10,135 bases of DNA from Chromera velia (lineage: Eukaryota; Sar; Chromeraceae): positions 19,314-29,448 of the forward strand of contig JAHBMJ010001537.1 of NCBI GenBank assembly GCA_018398765.1, in the 5' to 3' direction. Below, piece by piece: positions 1-7,810 of the stretch. The stretch's first letter is position 1. Every line of letters begins with the position of its first letter. The translations under genes were made by a program, and so were the position numbers. The notes beneath the pieces were generated by a model. It was not told where the DNA came from. It searched no databases and worked only from the letters and a program-made list of their open reading frames with translations.

Positions 1-793
1 GGGGGGGGGGGGAAGGGACGACGGCAGAAGACGAAACGACCCCTGTTGGGGAAGGAGGGGCGGGTGGCGTCAGCGTTTCGCAATATGCGTAGGGGTTCTC
101 AGGGAGAGACAGTGATGCAGTCTCAGTGAAGGCCTCGAACCGGTTGCTCAGCTGCTTCCGGTCGAGGGCCCTCGGCAGTCCCTTTGCCTGTGCGAGCAGG
201 TGCACAAGGTTTTTCTTGGGAGCATGGGAGTAGTACTGTTGCTCGAGGGCACTTGGCATCACTCTTGCAAGGGGGTGGCGATCAATGCACTGAGAGAGGG
301 AGTGGTTATCTACCGACTGCAGATGCTCAGAAGCATTGCAGTGCCCCCCCTCGAAGCCATGCCCTGCACCCATTCCCTCTATATCCTGGTCCCCCTTCAT
401 TTCTGCACGCTCGCCTGAAGGGCGTAGGAGAAGGGCGGGCTGGCGGCGTGTGAGTTTGTCTACTAGTTTTTTTCGTTTGTCTTCACTTTCAGTCTCTCGC
501 AGCAGCCTTTTGAGGCTCTCCCCCTTCCCCCCCGTCATGAAGGCTGCACTGACGCCAAGACAGTTGTCAATGGCGCAGCGACCGGGGCACTCTCTCATCT
601 GATCGAAAAGCTCGACGGCTGGCTGTTCTCGCAGCCATGCCGTCAGCATTTCCGGCGCCATCTGGAAGGCGAGCAGCGTTGCCACGCTGTAAGCCCCCAC
701 GTAGCAGAATCCTTTTCTCAGGCGATACGATGCCCTCTGCTGTGAGGCTCTCCCACCTTCTGTCGGACCCTTGAAGGGGTTGCTGAGTGAGCC
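1..793 (-). CDS. Exon f of minus-strand multi-exon gene, unrecognised protein (runs off window start)
   Basis: An uninterrupted minus-strand frame of 264 codons runs from an acceptor (AG at 795-794, preceded by a pyrimidine-rich stretch ending TGTTGCAG) to the window edge, so the gene is truncated here. It has no internal start and is recognisable only as an exon. Counting from the acceptor, residues about 27-50 (from GFCYVGAYSVATLLAF) are moderately hydrophobic. A cysteine cluster CPGRCAIDNC lies at 69-78. Residues about 89-117 are a highly charged, probably helical Lys/Arg/Glu segment, and the end is Pro/Ser rich, with a proline run encoded by the poly-C at the edge. It starts in phase 0, matching the phase-0 donor of exon e. 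I do not recognise the family. The length of open frame and the splice-phase agreement make it very likely coding. Confidence 0.78.
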
Positions 794-1121
794 CTGCAAC
801 AGGTAAGAGCAAGAACGGAAGACAGGACAAGAACACACAAGAACGCACCTGAATCTATCGATCTGCACACATTGTGATTCACTCGTGGAGAGAGGCCATT
901 GTGAAAAGAGATCACCAAACTTTGTTCTGACTTCTTTCTTTTCTTTTCTTTTTTTCTGTTGACACAGTGAAACTCTCTTCTTATCTCACACCTCGATGCA
1001 CAGCGGGCCATCTATCCGTCTTTTTCCAGCTGTAGGAAGACTTCGTGAGGTTCTGCGCGCATTGGTCTTGACTCTTTTTGAAAGTGCCTCCATCTCATTT
1101 CTTTCTTTTCTGCCAACTCAC
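794..1121 (-). other. Intron between exons e and f
   Basis: This is a 328-nt interval between a consensus donor (GTGAGT starting at 1121) and a TGCAG acceptor ending at 794, both phase 0. An alternative donor-like GTGAGA lies near 988-983. A small extra exon near 990-1030 cannot be excluded, but it is not needed to keep the frame. Otherwise I see only pyrimidine/purine-rich low-complexity sequence (about 930-957). Confidence 0.65.
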
Positions 1122-1440
1122 TCTGGGAATTTCTCGAAGCATCACCGGGTCTGTCTTCCTCCCCGTCACCGTGGATGCAGGTGGAGCTCCCACTGTGATC
1201 GTCGTCGGAGACACCGGCTGGAGGAGGTCTTCCCAGTCGATCGAAACTGAGCCTCCCGGAACCGCAGGCGCACGTGCTCCTCCCTCAACACAAAACAGCT
1301 GTCCGTGTAAAGAGGTCAGTTCTGGAGGGTAGGCGTAGACGACAAGCCCCTGATGCTGCCCTCTTGTCCAGAACCCCCCCGCTCTCCTGGCTTTCTCTGC
1401 CTGTGCGTCCCCGGTGTTTTGCATGCGAGTGAGTTTGATT
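1122..1440 (-). CDS. Exon e of minus-strand multi-exon gene
   Basis: The exon is bounded by an acceptor (TTCTTCGTTGCAG ending at 1441) and a perfect GTGAGT donor starting at 1121. Its first base completes a codon begun in exon d, and it ends exactly after an AGA codon (phase 0). The translation begins IKLTRMQNTGDAQAEKA. It then carries a more structured stretch containing GLVVYAYPPELTSLHG and SIDWEDLLQPV, followed by a Thr/Pro/Val-rich part before the donor. An ATG at 1424-1422 lies in frame, but the acceptor upstream of it and the phase match to exon d argue that it is internal. No known domain is recognised. Codon choice (frequent G/C third positions) resembles exons d and f. Confidence 0.72.
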
Positions 1441-1636
1441 CTGCAACGAAGAATTTGGTATGAATGAGCAAAAATGACATTTGCGGAACTTCAAGTCGGA
1501 GAAAGGCCACAGAAGAGTGGAACAGTCTTGGAGGGACAAACTTGGAAGGCAGGAGAAAAGTGGAAAGGGCTTCGGAAAAGAAAAGGGGTTGCGTGAGACA
1601 GAAATGAGTATGTATCTAAATGAATGAATGACTGAC
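1441..1636 (-). other. Intron between exons d and e
   Basis: A 196-nt interval from a GTCAGT donor (G at 1636) to a TTGCAG acceptor ending at 1441. The donor is weaker than the others but leaves two codon bases (AA). The downstream exon supplies exactly the one base needed. No other structure is seen. Confidence 0.65.
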
Positions 1637-1824
1637 TTTCCCTTGCAGGAGCTCTCGAGGGCAATGGATTCCTGCATGCCCTTCCAGTCAGGCGCCCCGT
1701 CCTCATCAGCGAGGGCAATAAGGACGTTCTGTACATCATGGGAGACAGCTGCTTGCCCTCCATCCCCCACCAAGCCAAGCAAGTCCGCCACCCCTGCCCG
1801 AAACGCGCCCCTCGAGGACCACCT
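1637..1824 (-). CDS. Exon d of minus-strand multi-exon gene
   Basis: The exon follows a good acceptor (GTTTGTTGATTGCAG ending at 1825) and ends at a GTCAGT donor with two bases left over, matching exon e. The frame kept by the e and f junctions reads WSSRGAFRAGVADLLGLV, then GGQAAVSHDVQNVLIALADE, then an acidic/polar part with DWKGMQES. It looks amphipathic and globular, with no recognised family. A second minus frame is also open here but has no phase-compatible partner. The exon starts in phase 0, so its upstream partner must end in phase 0. Exon c does so at its consensus donor 2.6 kb away. Confidence 0.68.
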
Positions 1825-1940
1825 CTGCAATCAACAAACACGTACCGTTGCACAAACAGACAGAATGGTGAGCAATTGGAACTGTCAGGCTTCCTGTCTG
1901 TTTGTCTCTCTATGCACCCCTTTTTGTTTTCTTCTGTCAC

Positions 1941-2171
1941 TGACAGGAAGACAGAGAGAAAGCGCAGAAAAAAAAACGAGAAAGGAACAAGTCAGGAAGC
2001 ATGGAGGGGAGGGAGCAAGGAAGGGGGGCAGGCAGAAGAGAGGGAGGAAGGAAGCAGCGCGCGATTCTGAAGGGAAAGGGGGCCAAAGGAAAGAAGGAAG
2101 AGACAGAGGGGGGAGGACGTAGAGAGAGGGAGGGGCGAAGAAAACGAAGAGAGGGTTAACAGAGGAAAAAA
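1941..2171. repeat. Polypurine (plus) / polypyrimidine (minus) tract
   Basis: About 230 bases of the plus strand are nearly all A and G (GGAAG, GAGAGG and GGGG runs) with few interruptions. On the sense strand of the surrounding gene it is a long pyrimidine tract about 120-350 nt upstream of the exon d acceptor. Such tracts can form triplex DNA or bind pyrimidine-tract splicing factors; a role here is inference. The plus-strand open frames across it are low-complexity Lys/Arg/Glu/Gly and are not taken as coding. Confidence 0.7.
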
Positions 2172-2849
2172 CTCAATAACGGTCACTCCGAATCAGTCCC
2201 TGCGTGACCAGTCAGTCAGTCAGTCAGTCAGCCAAATCAGTCGGTCAGTCAGTCAGTCAGTCAGTCAGTCAGCCAAATCAGTCAGTCAGCCCGTCAGACA
2301 GTCAGTCAGTCCGTCAGACAGTCAATCAGCCAAATCAGTCAGTCAGTCAGTCAGTCAGTCAGACAGTCAGCCAAATCAGTCAGTCAGCCCGTCAGACAGT
2401 TGTTCAGTCAGTCAGTTAGTCAGTCAGCCAAATCAGTCAGCCAGCCCGTCAGACAGTCAGTCAGTCAGCCAAATCAGTCAGTCAGTTAGACAGGCAGTCG
2501 AATCAGTCAGTCCGCCAGTCAGACAGTCAGTCAGTCAGTCAGTCAGTCAGTCAGCCAAATCAGTCAGTCAGCCCATCAGACAGTCAGTCAGTCAGCCAAA
2601 TCAGTCAGTCAGTCAGTCAGCCCGTCAGACAGTCAGTCAGTCAGTCAGCCAGCCAAATCAGTCAGTCAGTCAGACAGACAGTCAAATCAGTAAGTCGTTC
2701 AGTCAGTCAGTCAGTCAGGCAGCCAAATCAGTCCGTCAGCCCGTCAGACAGTCAGTCGGTCGGTCGGTCAGTCGTTCAGTCAATCAGCCAAACCAGTCAG
2801 TCAGTCAGTCAGACAGACAGTCGAATCAGTAAGTCGTTCAGTCAGTTGT

Positions 2850-2885
<36 letters not shown>

Positions 2886-2921
2886 CCAGCCAAATCAGTC
2901 AGTCAGTCAGTCAGTCAGACA

Positions 2922-3067
2922 GACAGTCGAATCAGTAAGTCGTTCAGTCAGTTGTTCAGTCAGTCAGTCAGACAGCCAAATCTGTCAGTCAGTCAGTCAG
3001 ACAGCCAAATCAGTCAGTCAGCCCGTCAGACAGTCAGTCAGTCAGCCAAGTCAGTCAGTCAGTCAGT
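2922..3067 (+). repeat. Higher-order satellite block, copy A
   Basis: About 146 nt beginning GACAGTCGAATCAGTAAGTC and containing the variants GCCAAATCTG, GCCCGTCAGACAG and GCCAAG in fixed order. It is near-identical to 3424-3573. The same opening variant also starts shorter related blocks near 2816 and 3258. Confidence 0.75.
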
Positions 3068-3071
3068 CAGA

Positions 3072-3106
<35 letters not shown>

Positions 3107-3423
3107 GCAGTCAGTCAGTCAGTCAGCCAAATCAGTCAGTCAGCCCGTCAGTCAGTCAGTCAGTCAGCCAAATCAGTCCGTCAGCCCGTCAGACAGTCAG
3201 TCAGTCGGTCAGTCAGTAAGTCAGTCAGGCAGTCAGCCAAATCAGTCAGTCAGTCAGACAGACAGTCGAATCAGTAAGTCGTTCAGTCAGTTGTTCAGTC
3301 AGTCAGCCCGTCAGACTGTCAGTCAGTCAGCCAAGTCAGTCAGTCAGTCAGTCAGTCAGTCAGACAGTCAGTCAGTCAGTCAGTCAGTCAGTCAGTCAGC
3401 CAAATCAGTCAGTCAGACAGACA

Positions 3424-3554
3424 GACAGTCGAATCAGTAAGTCGTTCAGTCAGTTGTTCAGTCAGTCAGTCAGACAGCCAAATCTGTCAGTCAGTCAGTC
3501 AGACAGCCAGCCAAATCAGTCAGTCAGCCCGTCAGACAGTCAGTCAGTCAGCCA

Positions 3555-3573
<19 letters not shown>
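3424..3573 (+). repeat. Higher-order satellite block, copy B
   Basis: This block has the same ordered variants as 2922-3067, offset by 502 nt. The offset becomes 506 nt after one extra four-base unit (CCAG near 3507-3512). The match is otherwise essentially exact by eye, pointing to a recent duplication of about 500 bp inside the array. Confidence 0.75.
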
Positions 3574-3598
<25 letters not shown>

Positions 3599-4080
3599 AT
3601 TCAGTCAGTAAGTCAGTCAGTCAGTCAAATCAGTCAGTCCTTCAGTCAGTCTGTTGGTCAAATCATTCATTTATTCGGGCATGCAGCCAGTGAGTCAGTC
3701 GGTCAGACAGTCAAGTGAGTGAGGAATGAGTAAGTCAGTCAGTCAATCATGCAGTGACTCAGTTTGTCAGTCAGCCAGTCAGTCAAATCGGTCAGTCGTT
3801 CAGTAGGTCAGTTGGTCAGTTGGTCAGCAAGTTAGTCAGTTGGTCAAATCATTCATTCATTCCTTCAGCCAGCCAGTCAGTCAGTCAGTCAGTCAGTCAG
3901 TGAGTCACTCAGTCAGTCAGTCACTCAGTCAAACCAATCAGTCAGTCAGTTGGTCGGGAAATCAGTCAGTTGGTCAACTCATTCATTCATTCATTGATTC
4001 ATTCATTCATTCATGCAGTCAGCCAGCCAGCCAGCCAGCCAGTGAGTCAGTTGGTCAGACAGTCCAGTGACATCCAGTGA

Positions 4081-4419
4081 CGCAGAGCGCAAGTGAGTCA
4101 GTGACTCTAGCAGTGACTCGATCAGTTAGTACGTCAGTCACTCAGTCAGTCAGTCGGTCTCTCTGTCGCTCATTCACTCAGCCACCCAATTGTGGAGTCG
4201 TTTACTCATTGATTCAGTAACTCATACAAGGCATCCTGCAAATCCTACAGTAACTGTCTGACCAACTTTTGGACCATCTGTTGATCTGTCAGCTTCACAC
4301 TGTTTCTCTGTCTGCTTTTTCACCTGTCAGTCTAATGGTCGGTCTGTCCGTAGGTGCCAAGCCTTTTTCATTTGTCAATTCAAATCCTATGTCTGACTTA
4401 ATCTAATTACTGGGCTCAC
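4081..4419. other. Decayed satellite fringe, no gene
   Basis: Scattered CAGT/GTCA and TCATTCA remnants fade into ordinary sequence (for example TGTCAGTCTAATGGTCGGTCTGTC near 4326-4349). No exon is seen on either strand. The right edge abuts the proposed donor of exon c. Confidence 0.6.
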
Positions 4420-4706
4420 CTGTATTGTTTCGATTTTTTCTTTTGTCATCTCCTGCGTTGCAGTCTGCTCAGACACCTACTGTATTCTGCCAAACCCGCC
4501 CGACACTGGAAAGAGCCCATCCAAAAACCCTGTTGTCTCTTCTGCTGCAGTGACCCTGAGAACATCCCTCTGGAGGAACTCTTTCGCCCTCTCAGCTGCC
4601 TGTTCTCCTCCCGGCGTCCCTTGCTCCAAGTAGAGGTTCACGTCCCATCTTGGAGGAGGACGACCGTTTGTCAGCAGACAAATGGGACCATTCACACTCT
4701 CTGTGT
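4420..4706 (-). CDS. Exon c of minus-strand gene, with in-frame TAG at 4479-4477
   Basis: The acceptor (CTGACATTTTTTCAG ending at 4707) has a branch-point-like CTGAC and a T-rich tract. The exon then runs in the only open frame, with 75 full codons before a TAG at 4479-4477. It reads TESVNGPICLLTNGRPPPRW, then NLYLEQGTPGGEQAAERAKE and EFLQRDVLRVTAAEE, a charged, probably helical region. If the TAG is a true stop, the CDS ends there (GGFGRIQ). If not, 19 more codons (starting VSEQTATQEM) lead to a perfect CAG|GTGAGC donor in phase 0, the phase needed by exon d. The first two bases join the phase-1 end of exon b. Family not recognised. The coding nature of 4706-4480 is well supported; the last 57 bases are uncertain. 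Confidence 0.62.
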
Positions 4707-4810
4707 CTGAAAAAATGTCAGTTTTGTCAAATAGAGGTGGGTGCTTGGTCCTTTGTTCGTGAACAGGTTCTGTAAGGATGTTGGAGAGAGATCTTTCCCT
4801 TCTCGCTCAC
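4707..4810 (-). other. Intron between exons b and c
   Basis: A 104-nt interval from a GTGAGC donor (G at 4810) to a TTTTTTCAG acceptor ending at 4707. The phases match (1 then 2), and the junction codon becomes AAC. The frame also stays open for 35 codons past this donor, so retention cannot be excluded, but the splice signals are strong. Confidence 0.55.
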
Positions 4811-4987
4811 TGATACTCTCGCATGCGGCCTTCCGGATTCCCTTCCATCCTTTCTGGACGTCGGATCGTACAGACGAAGGACTCAGAGAGAGATGACTGA
4901 GTTTTTCTTGTAAATTACGGGGAGTTGGGCTCCGGGTGGAGTGCATTTTCTCACCCGTTCTAGTCAGCCGTTTTGGACTTGTGGCTT
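4811..4987 (-). CDS. Exon b of minus-strand gene, Ser/Thr/Lys-rich
   Basis: The frame feeding exon c is open upwards to 5072. The best acceptor is CACCTCTTCAG ending at 4988, giving a 177-nt exon that starts with two codon bases and ends with one, consistent on both sides. The product is basic and Ser/Pro-rich (TSPKRLTRTGEKMHSTRSPT, then LSHLSLSPSS and KGWKGIRKAACES), probably disordered with many possible phosphosites. An ATG at 4946-4944 could be the real start if exon a is not coding. An alternative donor GTGAGA at about 4957 and acceptor-like CAG near 4855 do not keep the frame. Confidence 0.48.
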
Positions 4988-5072
4988 CTGAAGAGGTGTT
5001 GCTTGAAGGAGACGGCTTTGGATGATGTCTCAAAAACAAGGCTGGAACCGGCGAACCCAGGTAGCTTCTTAC

Positions 5073-5214
5073 TCAGAATTGCAACGGTCTGCAGCGATGA
5101 TTGAAGCGTGGGTTCACTTCGATACGTGTTCAGCCTATGTCGGCACACCAACAGTCCAGCACTCGCAGTACAGAGACACCCGACAGTGTCAAAACATGAG
5201 AGGGCATCGAACAC
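5073..5214 (-). CDS. Tentative exon a of minus-strand gene (5' limit unknown)
   Basis: A GTAAGA donor (G at 5072) follows a minus frame ending PTLQSSLQTVAIL with one base left, matching exon b across an 85-nt intron. The frame is open up to a TGA near 5245, but no in-frame ATG lies in it. Either another exon lies upstream or this stretch is 5' UTR. The segment includes CLCTASAGLLVCRHRLNTY. The given upper limit is only the first in-frame GTG and has no biological support. Confidence 0.28.
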
Positions 5215-5930
5215 TTTCGAGCTCCGTGATGCTCCGTGCAGTCATCTACAATCGTACGTATCGATCCTGCCGCGATGCTGCCTCAGAGGGCAGCGCCGAC
5301 ACCTAGAAAAGGCCCAAGTCGAAAAATGTAGAAAAAATAAACATCGCGCAGCGGCAGAGCGGACCGAGCAATTGACCAAGCAATATCCGAGCAATTATGT
5401 GTGCGAAAAATGTGCGAACATGCATGTCATGCAGACTTTCCGGGGCCCAACCCGGGATCGAGTAGATTTAATTCGCAACTTGAAGTTCACAACACAGAGT
5501 TTTCGGCCGTTTCCCTGTTTCTAGCCCTGTTTCCAATCAACTGGCATCACATCACATCACATAGACCTATGCAGCTGGAATTCGGTGACACTTTCTGACG
5601 AGGATCGATAAGCGGTCACCTTTCAAGAGTTGATGGTAAACAACAGTCGCGACTTGGTGGTGTGTGTTCAAGGTTGTTCGACTCGGAGGTAAAGCCTTTC
5701 GCAAACATCACTCAGGATAACTCAGGCTGGTGCGTGTACAGTTCTTTACCCAGACTCTCCACGGAAGTCGCGTAAACTGTGAGAAACGGGACAATTTCTG
5801 CGTGGAAGGGCCCACCTGATCAAATTGTCAGCGCTGCCAAATTCAACTGTGCCAGATTACACGCACCCACTCTCTCCATCGCAGATGTAGACATCGACTG
5901 ACTGCCCGACGCCCTTGTTTCCCCTCAAGT
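5215..5930. promoter_or_regulatory. Probable 5' flank of the left gene; no coding sequence seen
   Basis: No exon-like frame with matching splice sites was found on either strand. It holds a 10-bp palindrome ACATGCATGT at 5418-5427 containing TGCATG, a motif known from coccidian promoters and AP2-factor binding. It also holds small direct repeats: CCGAGCAATT twice near 5367-5397, TGTGCGAA twice near 5399-5418, and CACAT units at 5549-5564. Because the gene reads leftwards from about 5.2 kb, its promoter is expected here. No start site can be fixed. Confidence 0.35.
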
Positions 5931-6895
5931 TGATGCTAGTTTGGAGAGATCTGCTCGATGGGCTTCCCACATGCAAGAAGAATTACCCGTCATGGGTGAT
6001 TTGGAGTCGTCCAAGATTTTGTGAGTTTTGTGTGCGTTGCGTGAGATCGAATGAAGGGACACCTTCGTCATCTTCATGGACCGAAGTATGATCAACGTGT
6101 CAGCGCTCTCAGGATTGCTCACATAATTGCGGTGCAGGGAATCAGGGAAGCTCATCCGAGGAGGCAGCGCCTGTTAGACGCGAACAGGTAGAGGAAGAGA
6201 CGTCCATTGTGTTGTTCGGAGTCCTTCTTGTTGACTGAGCGGATGCGGGTTGGGGACCGGAAGAGTGTCTCTGCAAAGGGTCTCCTCGGGTCCACGTTCT
6301 TGAGAAGGAGAAGGAGAAACAAAGAAAAGGTAGGCCTGGCTGGACCCCGCTGAATCTTCTCCCCCCGTGCGTTGTATGGTTTTCGTGATTCTCTGAATCA
6401 AACAGTTCTCTTTGGCTGGAAGCGGCAGGTGCATGGCTCTAGACAGGTCTCTCTATCCTGTCACCCTGCTTGCTTCCCCGGGCAACTCATCCGCGTCACC
6501 GTGTGAACTATGTCAGGCGTACTCTCGGCCATGTCTCCAGGCTTTTTCTTTTCCCTCTTCACAGTCTCTGCGTATTACTCCTCTGCTGAGCAGACAGTCT
6601 GTGTACGGAAAGGCTCTCGAAAGAACAAAAGAAGAACCATTCCCACTTCACAGTCTCTGCATGTAATACTGACAGTCTGTATATGGAAAGGGGGCCTGGC
6701 TGACTGTAGTCCCGAGGTAGGTCTCACAGGGAAGGACTGCTTGAGCATATTGCAAAAGGCGGTGACGTCGGGCCCAGAGACTGCAGAGAATCACTTGGTC
6801 TCCGTTTCTTCTCGCATGAGCAGATTCGTGATGCATGATGCACGATGAATGAGCATGGACGGGCACGGATGGGGCAAACGTTCGTGTGTGTGTGT
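5931..6895. other. Gene-poor stretch, no supported gene
   Basis: Short open frames exist on both strands (minus 6155-5925 with an ATG, 76 codons; minus 6434-6174; plus 6412-6666). None has splice signals on both sides or recognisable sequence. The first is the best candidate for a small ORF, but its frame contains a GTGAGC and composition that looks random. A short internal duplication is listed separately. A TGCATG motif lies at 6832-6837. Confidence 0.4.
6562..6695 (+). repeat. Small diverged tandem duplication
   Basis: CACAGTCTCTGCGTATTACT ... CAGTCTGTGTACGGAAAGG recurs about 85 nt later as CACAGTCTCTGCATGTAATACT ... CAGTCTGTATATGGAAAGG. The second copy is shorter between the two anchors. 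It lies in non-coding DNA and its meaning is unknown. Confidence 0.6.
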
Positions 6896-6922
6896 GGGGG
6901 GGGGGGGGGGGGGGGGGGGGGG
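6896..6922 (+). repeat. G27 homopolymer
   Basis: An unbroken run of 27 G, flanked on the left by GT repeats. It could form a G-quadruplex. Its length is prone to error in sequencing and assembly. Confidence 0.9.
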
Positions 6923-6929
6923 TGGATGG

Positions 6930-6960
6930 GTGTGTGTGTGTGTGTGTGCGTGTGTGTGGT
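6930..6960 (+). repeat. GT microsatellite
   Basis: Alternating GT with one GC interruption directly follows the G run and a short GGATGGG spacer. A shorter GT stretch (6884-6895) precedes the G run. Alternating purine-pyrimidine DNA of this kind can adopt the Z form. Confidence 0.9.
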
Positions 6961-7743
6961 GCCCCCTCCGTCGTTTTCTTTCTCTTTTTGTTGCTTCTCA
7001 GTCAGTCGGACCCCTAAAGTCTCCCTTCTTCCCTGGTTGATGCTTCTCTCTTGCGTGCAAGTTCGTCGAGGGCCGAAGGAAAGTCCGTCTGACGGAGACA
7101 GTCGGGAAACGGGAGAGAAGTTCCTTGGGGTAGTGCTGCTCGAGGCTCTGAGTCAACGTTGGGAATGGGAAGGGAGAAACAGGGCTGACCGTCGATCTGT
7201 CGGGATGGCGTGTTGTTGGGCTCCTTTTTTCTCTTTAGTGAAGGTCGGTTCTTTTATGTTTTTTTCTCCTTTTGATGCATGGTCAGCATTTTCCTTTTTG
7301 CCTGCGTGCTGTCTTTTATTAATTCTTCGTTCCTTCTTTCCTGCATCCTTTCTTGGTTCCTTTCTTTCTTTCAGTCCTTCGTCGTCGTTTCTTCTCGTGA
7401 GCGCGTACATGCATGAATGAAGACTGAAGTGTTTGTTTTATCTGCGTGTCTCCCTTCTGATAGAAATGGAGTCTTTTGTTTGACTTGTTTCCCGAGGGCA
7501 AGATGATCTCTTTCTTCACATTCTGCCTTCCTGGCTTGGAATGCGAGAGTCGGGCAAGACTATGTACATGTTTGCGCATACTGCTTTTCACTGTGTGAAT
7601 GTGTGCAGACAAACAAGAAAGAGCTTCTGGGTGATTCAGCGCTTGAGTTCTCTGTGGGAGGCGAAGCGGTGTGGAGGGCTGGATAGGAGGGAGAGGGGAT
7701 TGCAACAGTGGCAGCTGCGGTTCTCAAACGTGACCCGGAACCA
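6961..7743. other. Gene-poor stretch, no supported gene
   Basis: A plus frame stays open from the GT/G repeats to 7420. After an acceptor-like pyrimidine tract ending TTCTCAG near 7001 it contains LGVVLLEALSQRWEWEGR, which might be part of an exon. I find no convincing donor or partner, and the rest is Phe/Ser/Leu low complexity from T-rich DNA. The opposite strand gives Lys/Glu low complexity. TGCATG motifs occur at 7276-7281 and 7410-7415. A plus frame at 7541-7795 has no supporting signals. Confidence 0.4.
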
Positions 7744-7810
7744 GGCTCTGCTACCATATTGTGTACTAGCTAGACTCCTAACGCAGGCAGTCTAGGCATA
7801 GTACAACAAA
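7744..7810 (+). repeat. Left copy of a diverged direct repeat around the AT-rich island
   Basis: It shares ordered anchors with 9006-9065: GGCTCT-n-CTACCAT, then GTAC(t)AGCTAG, then GGCATA(gta)CAACAAA, in the same orientation with similar spacing. A partial relative (GGCATACAACA) lies at 8019-8029. It may be the end of an older repeat element; the type is not known. Confidence 0.55.

Larger units (their letters stand above)
2207..4080. repeat. GTCA tetranucleotide satellite, about 1.9 kb
   Basis: Nearly the whole interval is GTCA repeats, interrupted by recurrent variants such as CAGCCAAATCAG, CAGCCCGTCAGACAG and GAATCAGTAAGTCGTTCAG. Because 4 and 3 share no factor, each plus frame translates to a Ser-Val-Ser-Gln period, giving spurious open frames of up to 162 codons. 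The array is purest at 2207-3650. It decays towards the right into ATTC runs (3849-3866, 3979-4012), a CAGC run (4019-4041) and scattered CAGT to about 4330. The variants recur in blocks, showing growth by segmental duplication as well as slippage. Confidence 0.95.
1825..4419 (-). other. Proposed 2.6-kb intron carrying the GTCA satellite
   Basis: A CAG|GTGAGC donor at 4422-4414 and a TGATTGCAG acceptor ending at 1825 bracket about 2595 nt with no credible exon on the minus strand. On this strand the satellite reads TGAC repeats, which put TGA stops in all three frames, so retention of the intron would end translation at once. A polypyrimidine tract (sense strand) of about 230 nt separates the satellite from the acceptor. 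If exon c really ends at its TAG, this interval would instead be 3' UTR, intergenic DNA and the 5' part of a second gene. Confidence 0.5.

Noticed and set aside
184-602. Plus-strand open frames over the left end
   Set aside because: They are opposite a 264-codon open minus frame with a matching acceptor and splice phase. The plus frames are shadows with low-complexity content.
1628-2122. Plus-strand 164-codon open frame
   Set aside because: Its first part is antisense to exon d and its second part is the purine tract, giving Lys/Glu/Gly/Arg low complexity.
2207-3700. CRISPR-like array
   Set aside because: There are no fixed repeats with unique spacers. It is a four-base satellite with recurrent variants in a eukaryotic setting.
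2204-4070. Long plus-strand open frames rich in Ser, Val and Gln (up to 162 codons)
   Set aside because: They are the direct translation of a GTCA repeat, which has no stop in any plus frame. No start context, splice signals or non-repeat sequence supports a protein.
4441-4640. Plus-strand exon after a fine acceptor-like tract ending TGCGTTGCAG at 4463
   Set aside because: The plus frames after it close early or look Ser/Pro/Cys low complexity. The minus frame is longer, charged and phase-linked to exon b, so the plus signal is judged chance.
5925-6155. Minus-strand 76-codon ORF with an ATG
   Set aside because: No splice partner, no recognisable domain and composition like random DNA. Kept only as a remote possibility.
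7744-7810. Possible tRNA-derived SINE (the reverse strand has ATGGTAGCAGAGC followed by GGTTCC, like A and B boxes)
   Set aside because: The box-like stretches are only a few bases apart instead of the 30-60 expected, and no tRNA fold or A-rich tail is seen.
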